A stretch of DNA of 7,802 nt. Source: Deltaproteobacteria bacterium. GTDB taxonomy: Bacteria; Desulfobacterota; Dissulfuribacteria; Dissulfuribacterales; UBA3076. The stretch lies in assembly GCA_021159445.1 (NCBI GenBank), contig JAGGRV010000509.1:1-7802 (forward strand), given 5' to 3'. A program made the translations under genes and the position numbers. Position 1 is the stretch's first letter. Every line of letters starts with the position of its first letter. This document shows positions 1-4,585 of the stretch, piece by piece. The notes under the pieces are model-generated. The model saw only the letters and a program-made list of their open reading frames with translations, did no database searches and was not told the origin of the DNA.

Positions 1-60
1 CTTGACGGCAGGCTGGTTAAATACGAGATTTACTGAAAACACTGCCACACAAACTCTTTG

Positions 61-113
61 GCACAGTGTGATCTTCGCCGCCGGACTGTGCCCGGGCCTT
101 GGAAGCTCCGGGC
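61..113. repeat. overlapping inverted repeats 3' of the helicase gene
   Basis: Two short inverted repeats overlap just beyond the helicase stop codon: GCACAGT (61-67) with ACTGTGC (85-91), and GCCCGG (90-95) with CCGGGC (108-113). On the minus strand both lie downstream of the helicase and could fold as hairpins, so they may slow or end its transcript. No U-tract follows on that strand, so I do not call an intrinsic terminator. I see no gene in 1-127. Confidence 0.3.
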
Positions 114-127
114 AACACGTCTTCAGC

Positions 128-1471
128 TCACCCGACGCTGCGGTTGGAGCGGCGGGACCGGAAACGGGCAAAGTTGCCCCGCGGGCGTCCGGATCCACCT
201 GATCTGCCTCGACGCCCTCCCCCCCGGCCAAAATTCCTCGGCACGGGCGCGGTGGACCGGAAGGCTTCTTCGCAGTGGTAGGCGTGTTCCATATCCGCGT
301 GAACCGACTCACCCAGCAGACGCTCGATCTGCCTGAGATAGGCCCGGTCCTCGGCGCTGCAAAATGAAATGGCGTCACCCTCCGCACCCGCCCGGGCGGT
401 GCGGCCGATACGGTGTACATAGGTTTCCGCTTCCACAGGCAAGTCGTAGTTGATCACATGGGTAATGTCATCGACATCCAGTCCGCGTGCCGCCACGTCG
501 GTGGCCACCAGCACCCGGTACCGGCCCCGTTTGAATCCATCCAGCGCCTTGGTACGCGCGGCCTGGCTTTTGTTGCCGTGAATGGCCGTGCCGCGGATAC
601 CGGCGGCATGAAGTTTGTCCACCACCCGGTTGGCGGTGTGCTTCATCTGGGTAAACACGAGGGCCTTATTGATCTTGGGGTCGCTCAACAGAGACGCCAG
701 CAGGGCGTCCTTGTTCTTCTTGCTCACGAAGAGCACCTTTTGGGCAATCAGCTCCACCGCGAGCTGATCGGGAGCGATGGTCACCCGCACCGGGTTGCGA
801 ACCATGGTGCAAGCGAGTTCCGCCATCTTCGGGGCCATGGTGGCCGAGAAAAAGAGGGTCTGGCGTTCGGCGGGAATATGGGTCAGCACACGTTTGATAT
901 CGGGAAGGAAGCCCATATCCAACATGCGGTCCACTTCGTCGAGTATAAACACTTTCACCTGATTGAGCCGGACAAAGCCCTGCTGCATCAGGTCCAGCAG
1001 GCGGCCCGGGGTGGCCACCAGGATATCCACTCCCCGATTCAGGACTTTCACCTGGTGAAACTGGCTGACCCCGCCGAAGATCGTGGTGTGGCTGAGGCGC
1101 AGAAAGCGCCCATAGGTCTGAATGCTCTCGCCGATTTGGGCGGCGAGTTCGCGGGTAGGGGCCAGAATGAGGGCCCGTGGCGTGCCTTTCCGAGGCCGGC
1201 GTCCATTCGCGGACAAGCGCTGCAAGAGCGGCAGGGCAAAGGCCGCGGTCTTGCCGGTGCCCGTCTGGGCGGTACCCAACAGGTCCCGACCCTCCAGCAG
1301 GTGCGGAATACATTGTTCCTGGATGGGCGTGGGGGTAACGTAGCCCGCGGAGGCCACGGCCCGCCGCAGTTCTGGAACTAGGGTGCCAAAAGCTCCTTGC
1401 AGGGCCGCGGACATAGGTTTCTGGACGGACGAATCAGTGCGCGCGCAGGGCGCGTGTGCGGTTTCTTTCAT
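128..1471 (-). CDS. rhlE: DEAD-box ATP-dependent RNA helicase, RhlE family (DEVD variant)
   Basis: This 447-residue cytoplasmic helicase should unwind short RNA duplexes with ATP, in ribosome assembly or RNA turnover. Motifs run in the usual order: Q motif near 43-51 (GYVTPTPIQ), Walker A AQTGTGKT 68-75, PTRELA 105-110, TPGR 154-157, motif II DEVD 178-181 followed by RMLDMGF, SAT 209-211, ARGLD near 328-332, and HRIGRTARAG 353-362. The spacing and the AIHGNKSQ..R block match RhlE. The tail from about 410 is rich in Gly, Arg and Ser, as in RNA-binding RGG tails. Two consensus positions differ: Val replaces Ala in DEAD, and Ala replaces Gly in the HRIGRTGR motif. An ATG at 1537 is in frame, but 1471 is preferred because AGGA lies five bases upstream of it. 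The gene is GC-rich and transcribed away from the retron block, so it is probably unrelated to it. Confidence 0.93.
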   Translation of the reverse strand: MKETAHAPCARTDSSVQKPMSAALQGAFGTLVPELRRAVASAGYVTPTPIQEQCIPHLLEGRDLLGTAQTGTGKTAAFALPLLQRLSANGRRPRKGTPRALILAPTRELAAQIGESIQTYGRFLRLSHTTIFGGVSQFHQVKVLNRGVDILVATPGRLLDLMQQGFVRLNQVKVFILDEVDRMLDMGFLPDIKRVLTHIPAERQTLFFSATMAPKMAELACTMVRNPVRVTIAPDQLAVELIAQKVLFVSKKNKDALLASLLSDPKINKALVFTQMKHTANRVVDKLHAAGIRGTAIHGNKSQAARTKALDGFKRGRYRVLVATDVAARGLDVDDITHVINYDLPVEAETYVHRIGRTARAGAEGDAISFCSAEDRAYLRQIERLLGESVHADMEHAYHCEEAFRSTAPVPRNFGRGGGRRGRSGGSGRPRGNFARFRSRRSNRSVG

Positions 1472-1476
1472 GTTTT

Positions 1477-1480
1477 TCCT
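1477..1480 (-). promoter_or_regulatory. ribosome binding site of the helicase gene
   Basis: On the minus strand AGGA is followed by AAAAC and then the ATG at 1471. Neither the in-frame ATG at 1537 nor the one at 1414 has a comparable site, so this decides the start. Confidence 0.65.
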
Positions 1481-1559
1481 GGTCCGGTGTTCTACAACTC
1501 TCTGCCCGCCGGACGCGTGGAAAAGAAAGGGCCGCAACCATCGCGGCGATTAGGAAGTC

Positions 1560-1600
1560 CCCCATTGGAAAGGCGAACCGCCCATAGTGAAACGAAAAAT
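1560..1600. other. base-composition boundary
   Basis: GC-rich sequence to the left (42 of 60 bases G or C in 481-540) gives way to AT-rich sequence to the right (15 of 60 in 4801-4860). The switch happens over a few tens of bases between the helicase 5' leader and the trpA-like remnant. It marks either the edge of an acquired segment or, less likely, an assembly join. I see no integrase, tRNA or flanking direct repeat here, so no attachment site is called. The stretch 1472-1966 holds no intact gene that I can support. Confidence 0.5.
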
Positions 1601-1667
1601 CCACAGGGATTTACTCAAAGGGCGGTCAACCTACACCCTCTTCCCTCCACTTGCAAGTCTATCTGAC

Positions 1668-1811
1668 AATAAATCGCTTGTAACAGACGGAATTATTGTT
1701 GGAAGCGCCATTATAAAACTGATTGAGGCCTACACGATCAAAAAGGGCAATGATCTTAAGGCCGGACCCGGCCTGGTCAAAAAGGTGGGAGAATTTATTT
1801 CAAGCTCATGG
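1668..1811 (+). pseudogene. trpA: remnant of tryptophan synthase alpha chain, C-terminal part
   Basis: In the frame of the short ORF beginning at 1587, the peptide contains TDGIIVGSAIIKLIEA followed after a short linker by GLVKKVGEFISS. This closely resembles the C-terminal end of TrpA, where ADGVIVGSAIVK forms the phosphate-binding loop and strand 8 of the TIM barrel, and V..F..SLK is the final helix. Only about 48 residues of some 260-270 remain. The sequence before 1668 does not look like TrpA: the usual GISxPEQ stretch is missing or shortened. After 1811 the frame runs on into unrelated residues to a stop near 1886. No barrel catalytic Glu or Asp is present, so it cannot be an active enzyme. 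Other TIM-barrel proteins with a similar GSA loop are possible sources, but the two matching blocks in order favour TrpA. Confidence 0.6.
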
Positions 1812-1838
1812 GCATTGATGCCGATAAAGGAATATTGC

Positions 1839-1875
1839 TCAGGCATGAAACCCCTTTTTAGGAAACCATGCCTGA
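1839..1875. repeat. 9-bp inverted repeat (hairpin)
   Basis: TCAGGCATG (1839-1847) is perfectly complementary to CATGCCTGA (1867-1875). Inside the 19-base loop CCT (1853-1855) can pair with AGG (1860-1862). No U-tract follows on either strand, so it is not a convincing terminator. It sits just after the trpA remnant and may be a leftover of a mobile element or the old gene end. Confidence 0.45.
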
Positions 1876-1966
1876 CAGGAACTTGAAGGAACGCTAAAAA
1901 ATATAGAAATTGTTGATGGCAACCCACCCCAAAAGCACAAAATTATATATTGCTTGGTAGATAATT

Positions 1967-2356
1967 ATGGGCGAAGATATAACCAGGAGACAGTTTTTAA
2001 AGGAAGCTGTCAGTACAACCGCCACTCTGGGTGCAGGGTTTTGTATAGGGCCAGGCATTGATCTAAAGGAAACAGTTAAATGTAAGAATTGTGGAGCAGT
2101 TAACATATACACCAGGTCGTATCTTCCTTACTTCACTTGCCAAGAAGAACCCGTAGCCTGCCACGACTGCGCAATCAACCTTAAGACGCTGAAACACGAT
2201 ATCACATGTCGTAATTACCCCCTCTGTTCCAAGAGAAAACCAGCTGATAGAGACGTATGTCATCTACCGGAATGCTGTCAGATTCCCTTTCCAAATCATA
2301 AATATCTCAAAATAACAAAAAAACCGTATTTTCCCATAAAGGATCTTAAGTTTTGA
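1967..2356 (+). CDS. small Cys-rich protein with twin-arginine signal
   Basis: I do not recognise the family of this 129-residue protein. Residues 6-12 read TRRQFLK, a strong twin-arginine (Tat) motif, followed by a mildly hydrophobic stretch to about 30. Export of a folded, probably metal-loaded protein is therefore likely. The mature part has CxxC pairs at 39/42 and 65/68 and further Cys at 58, 81, 87, 98, 103 and 104. The first two pairs resemble a zinc ribbon (CKNCG, CHDCA), while the later Cys could hold a second metal site or an Fe-S cluster. No clear lipobox precedes Cys26. The ribosome binding site is weak. The stop codon TGA (2354-2356) is also the first three bases of the retron a1 repeat, so a transcript of this gene would run into the retron RNA. 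A role in the retron system is possible but unproven; the gene may simply be a neighbour. Confidence 0.7.
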   Translation: MGEDITRRQFLKEAVSTTATLGAGFCIGPGIDLKETVKCKNCGAVNIYTRSYLPYFTCQEEPVACHDCAINLKTLKHDITCRNYPLCSKRKPADRDVCHLPECCQIPFPNHKYLKITKKPYFPIKDLKF

Positions 2357-2366
2357 TACCGGGGCC
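2354..2366 (+). repeat. retron a1 inverted repeat
   Basis: TGATACCGGGGCC is the exact reverse complement of 2469-2481. In retrons the a1:a2 duplex positions the branching G and is needed for msDNA priming. Its first three bases are the stop codon of the upstream Cys-rich gene. Confidence 0.9.
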
Positions 2367-2384
2367 ACAAATTTTAGAGATTTC

Positions 2385-2403
2385 GTATAGTGTTACGCTA
2401 TAC
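2385..2403 (+). other. msr hairpin of the retron RNA
   Basis: GTATAG (2385-2390) pairs with CTATAC (2398-2403). The helix can extend by a T-G wobble and a G-C pair, leaving a three-base TTA loop. A small stem-loop shortly after the branching G is the recognition element that retron reverse transcriptases bind. Confidence 0.8.
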
Positions 2404-2413
2404 ACGCCCGTTG

Positions 2414-2461
2414 ACTTGCTTCGCACCTGGGTTCCTACGTAACCCAGGTTATGTATCAAGT
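2414..2461 (+). other. msd stem-loop (msDNA template)
   Basis: A perfect 9-bp stem pairs ACCTGGGTT (2425-2433) with AACCCAGGT (2441-2449) around a 7-base loop. A basal 5-bp stem pairs ACTTG (2414-2418) with CAAGT (2457-2461), separated from the upper stem by an internal loop. The complement of this region would be the DNA hairpin of the msDNA. The loop overlaps the palindrome TACGTA (2436-2441). Confidence 0.8.
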
Positions 2462-2468
2462 AAAATAA

Positions 2469-2481
2469 GGCCCCGGTATCA
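2469..2481 (+). repeat. retron a2 inverted repeat
   Basis: GGCCCCGGTATCA is the partner of a1 (2354-2366) and closes the retron RNA. It ends 19 bases before the reverse transcriptase start codon. Confidence 0.9.
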
Positions 2482-2488
2482 TTTTTTT
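2469..2488 (+). terminator. possible attenuator formed by a1:a2 helix plus T-run
   Basis: The GC-rich a2 arm is followed directly by seven T residues (2482-2488). When paired with a1, the RNA would present a strong helix followed by a U-tract, the shape of an intrinsic terminator, although the enclosed loop is about 100 bases and itself structured. Partial termination here would yield much more msr-msd RNA than reverse transcriptase mRNA. Confidence 0.35.
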
Positions 2489-2500
2489 GTGGAACAGAAA

Positions 2501-3715
2501 ATGGATGACAGACGTTTATGCGAGAATAAAGAAGTATTTATTAAGAACCTTCGGGCTATTAATGAAAGAGCTGAGGTCGAACCGGACATTGTAGATCTAG
2601 TCGAGGCTTACGCTCGGTTGCGATTGGATCAGGATAATGAACTTCGTTTCTACGATAACAAAATAAGGATCGACAATAAAGAGCTAGAGCAATTCCTCGA
2701 TAAAAACAGGCACTTTGATCACAGGGTGCTGAATTTTTTGGCCTCCTATTTTTTGGAGATGAAAAAAAGGGGGCTAAAATGCATATTAAATTCATCCCAC
2801 CTTATCCACATCCTTGGGATTTCCCGCAAAAAAGTGAACTGGTTGGCAAACGGCAGGACAGATCACTATGTTTGTTTCCATACAAAAAAAAGAGATGGGA
2901 ATAAAAGAGAGATTCTTGCACCAAGGCCATACCTCAAAAAGGTCCAGAGGCAAATCCTGGACGAACTTTTACACAGAGTCAGACTAAATTTTCGTGCCGA
3001 AGGGTTTCGAAAGAAAAGATCTGTCGTCACGAATGCCAAAAGGCATATAGGTAAGGAAGTTGTGATAAAGATGGATGTAAGAGACTTCTTCCCCAGTATA
3101 ACTTTTGAGAGGGTATTGGGGATGTTTGTCTCATTGGGCTATCCTCGCCGAACATCTCTATTATTGACAAGATTAGTGACTCATAATGGAAGGTTACCGA
3201 TAGGTGCTCCAACAAGCCCTGCCATATCTAATATTATATGTAGAAGAATGGACAAGAGGTTTTCTAAATTGGGACAGAAGATGGAGTTTGAGTACTCCCG
3301 CTATGCCGATGATATCACCATATCTAGTAACAACAAGAAGATAACTGGAATGATACCTTTGTTTAAAGAGATAATGGGAGAAGAAGGGTTTGTGGTGAAC
3401 GAAGCAAAAATGAGGATATTAAGAAGTGGCAGGAGACAAAAGATAACCGGGATCGTGGTAAACAAAAAGCCGAATATAGCGAGAGAAGAGATAAAAAAAC
3501 TGAGGGCAGTGATCTACAACTGCGGACACAAGGATATAAAGCAAGAGATGATAAGATGGGCAAAAAACGAGAAAAAGTTAGCCGATCCCTATGGTTACAC
3601 TCTAAGCGAGTTTAAGCTCTCACTGTTGGGAAGAATAGGTTTTGTGAAAATGGTAAATCCTGGGATAGGAAAGAAGCTTCTCCAACAATTCCATGCGTTT
3701 TCACTGAATGCGTAA
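2501..3715 (+). CDS. retron reverse transcriptase with extended N-terminus
   Basis: This 404-residue enzyme copies the msd part of the adjacent RNA into branched msDNA, priming from an internal G. Conserved blocks run in order: a retron-type start at about 100-157 (KKRDGNKREI, then LKKVQRQIL), NAKRH 178-182 (the retron NAxxH motif), MDVRDFFPS 191-199 with catalytic Asp192, GAPTSPAISN 235-244, YADD 268-271 with catalytic Asp270 and Asp271, GFVVNEAK 296-303, and KITG 314-317 (usually VTG). The end (LLGRIGFVKMVNPG) is typical of the thumb region. The first roughly 97 residues are about 60 longer than in Ec86 RT and match nothing I know. The start at ATG 2501 is chosen because it lies just after a2, with a weak GGA site before it. 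A GTG at 2390 is in frame but lies inside the msr hairpin. The gene is AT-rich like its downstream neighbours. Confidence 0.95.
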   Translation: MDDRRLCENKEVFIKNLRAINERAEVEPDIVDLVEAYARLRLDQDNELRFYDNKIRIDNKELEQFLDKNRHFDHRVLNFLASYFLEMKKRGLKCILNSSHLIHILGISRKKVNWLANGRTDHYVCFHTKKRDGNKREILAPRPYLKKVQRQILDELLHRVRLNFRAEGFRKKRSVVTNAKRHIGKEVVIKMDVRDFFPSITFERVLGMFVSLGYPRRTSLLLTRLVTHNGRLPIGAPTSPAISNIICRRMDKRFSKLGQKMEFEYSRYADDITISSNNKKITGMIPLFKEIMGEEGFVVNEAKMRILRSGRRQKITGIVVNKKPNIAREEIKKLRAVIYNCGHKDIKQEMIRWAKNEKKLADPYGYTLSEFKLSLLGRIGFVKMVNPGIGKKLLQQFHAFSLNA

Positions 3716-3740
3716 AAACTGAATAAACAACAAAAATGCC

Positions 3741-4544
3741 ATGAGGTATTTTAAAACAGGATGTATCGCATTGCTCTTGGCATTCATTTTGGTAAGGTCT
3801 GCTTGCGCTGATATCGGGATAATAGTTGCTTTAAATTCGAATTTGGAACAATTAAGAGGGGATCTAAAGACAAGGGAGATTACCAAAAAGGCCGGGAGGG
3901 AATTCTATTCAGGCAAGATAGATGATATAGATGTAGTTTTGGTAAGATCTCCAATGGGCAAGGTAAATAATGCCATAACAGCCCAGGCCCTTTTATCCCA
4001 TTACCGAATCACATCTATCATCTCTATATCGCCGGCAGGGGCCATTAACAAAGATGTTAACATTGGAGATATCATAGTGGCTGCCGAGGTCTATCAACAC
4101 GACTTTGGTACGATCAAGCCCTATGGTTTTGTCTGGAGCAGAGTCCCTGATGGGACTGATTGGGATGAGCCGGGTTATAACCTTCCGGATGAAGGATTCA
4201 GACAACTGGCCCTCCTTTATGCCAAGGATAAGAAAAAGACCAGAAATAGAATCATACAAGGGGCCATAATCACCGGAGACCAGTTTATATCTTCTCAAGA
4301 TAAAAAAGAATGGTTGTATAAGAAATTTAAGGCTATGGCCGTTGATATGGGTGCTGCTGCAATTGCTCAGGTCTGCTACGCAAACGGTGTTCCTTTTTGT
4401 ATCCTGAGAATAATTACGGATAAAAGTACAATAGACGCCCGGCCAACTTTTGAGAAGTCTGTTTCGGCATATCAGTCAGACATAGATATTCCTGCATTTC
4501 TGAAAACCATACTTAGAGGGATACAGAACAAAAGTAAAAAATAA
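3741..4544 (+). CDS. exported MTA/SAH-nucleosidase-like protein (degenerate active site)
   Basis: The 267-residue product belongs to the nucleoside phosphorylase / MTA-SAH nucleosidase (Pfs) fold. A Sec signal covers residues 1-23, with likely cleavage ACA|D, so the mature chain begins exactly at the first strand (IGIIVAL). Family landmarks are GKVNNAITAQ 73-82, a PAGA turn near 98-101, NIGDIIV 107-113, a QHD at 119-121, ITGDQFI 177-183, AVDMGAAAIAQVCY 200-213 and ITDK 225-228. Compared with E. coli Pfs, catalytic Asp197 is kept (D227), but Glu12, which activates water, is Asn34, and Glu174, which holds the ribose hydroxyls, is Gly204. Ser76 appears to be Pro98. It may bind or cleave another ligand, or only bind. 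Export is unusual for this family, though secreted relatives such as plant bark storage proteins exist. The start lies 25 bases after the reverse transcriptase and lacks a good ribosome binding site, which suggests co-transcription. Confidence 0.85.
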   Translation: MRYFKTGCIALLLAFILVRSACADIGIIVALNSNLEQLRGDLKTREITKKAGREFYSGKIDDIDVVLVRSPMGKVNNAITAQALLSHYRITSIISISPAGAINKDVNIGDIIVAAEVYQHDFGTIKPYGFVWSRVPDGTDWDEPGYNLPDEGFRQLALLYAKDKKKTRNRIIQGAIITGDQFISSQDKKEWLYKKFKAMAVDMGAAAIAQVCYANGVPFCILRIITDKSTIDARPTFEKSVSAYQSDIDIPAFLKTILRGIQNKSKK

Positions 4545-4570
4545 ACAGGCTCCTGCTTCTTATTATCGGG

Positions 4571-4578
4571 AGAGGTGG
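4571..4578 (+). promoter_or_regulatory. strong ribosome binding site of the TPR gene
   Basis: AGAGGTGG lies seven bases before the ATG at 4586. It is the best Shine-Dalgarno match in the right-hand block; the reverse transcriptase and nucleosidase-like genes have weak ones. The TPR protein may therefore be made in larger amount. Confidence 0.65.
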
Positions 4579-4585
4579 CATAGGT

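Larger units (their letters stand above)
2354..2481 (+). ncRNA. retron msr-msd non-coding RNA
   Basis: This is the template and primer RNA for msDNA synthesis by the adjacent reverse transcriptase. The ends are a perfect 13-base inverted repeat (a1 2354-2366, a2 2469-2481). Just inside, ATTTTA (2371-2376) pairs with TAAAAT (2461-2466), and the next base, G2377 in TTTTAG, sits where the branching guanosine of Ec86 lies (end of the a1 duplex, TTAG). Then come an msr hairpin (2385-2403) and a long msd hairpin (2414-2461). Reverse transcription would begin near 2460 and stop before the msr hairpin, giving an msDNA of about 50-60 nt. The true 5' end may lie a few bases upstream of 2354; no clear promoter is visible, and the RNA may be processed from a longer transcript that includes the Cys-rich gene. 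Confidence 0.9.

Noticed and set aside
413..1381. 322-residue plus-strand ORF opposite the helicase
   Set aside because: It is an antisense shadow of the GC-rich helicase gene, with low-complexity His/Gly-rich sequence, no ribosome binding site and no recognisable family.
1531..1547. GC-rich inverted repeat GCCGC/GCGGC in the helicase leader as a terminator or thermosensor
   Set aside because: The stem is only five pairs, there is no T-run, and it lies upstream of the gene; such stems are common by chance in GC-rich DNA.
1587..1886. 99-residue ORF as an intact small gene
   Set aside because: Only residues about 28-75 look meaningful, and they resemble the TrpA C-terminus. The flanks look like random translation, so it is treated as a remnant.
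1900..1966. Promoter for the Cys-rich gene in the AT-rich leader
   Set aside because: Several TTG and TATAT-like words occur, but none form a -35/-10 pair at 16-18 bases.
2354..2481. Alternative reading of the inverted repeat region as a transposon end or DGR template repeat
   Set aside because: There is no transposase, no variable repeat with adenine-specific changes and no target-site duplication. The nested hairpins and the retron-type RT explain it better.
2390..2500. Longer reverse transcriptase start at GTG 2390
   Set aside because: It lies inside the msr hairpin, and the extra residues would be encoded by the msd and a2 elements. ATG 2501 follows directly after a2 and fits retron organisation.
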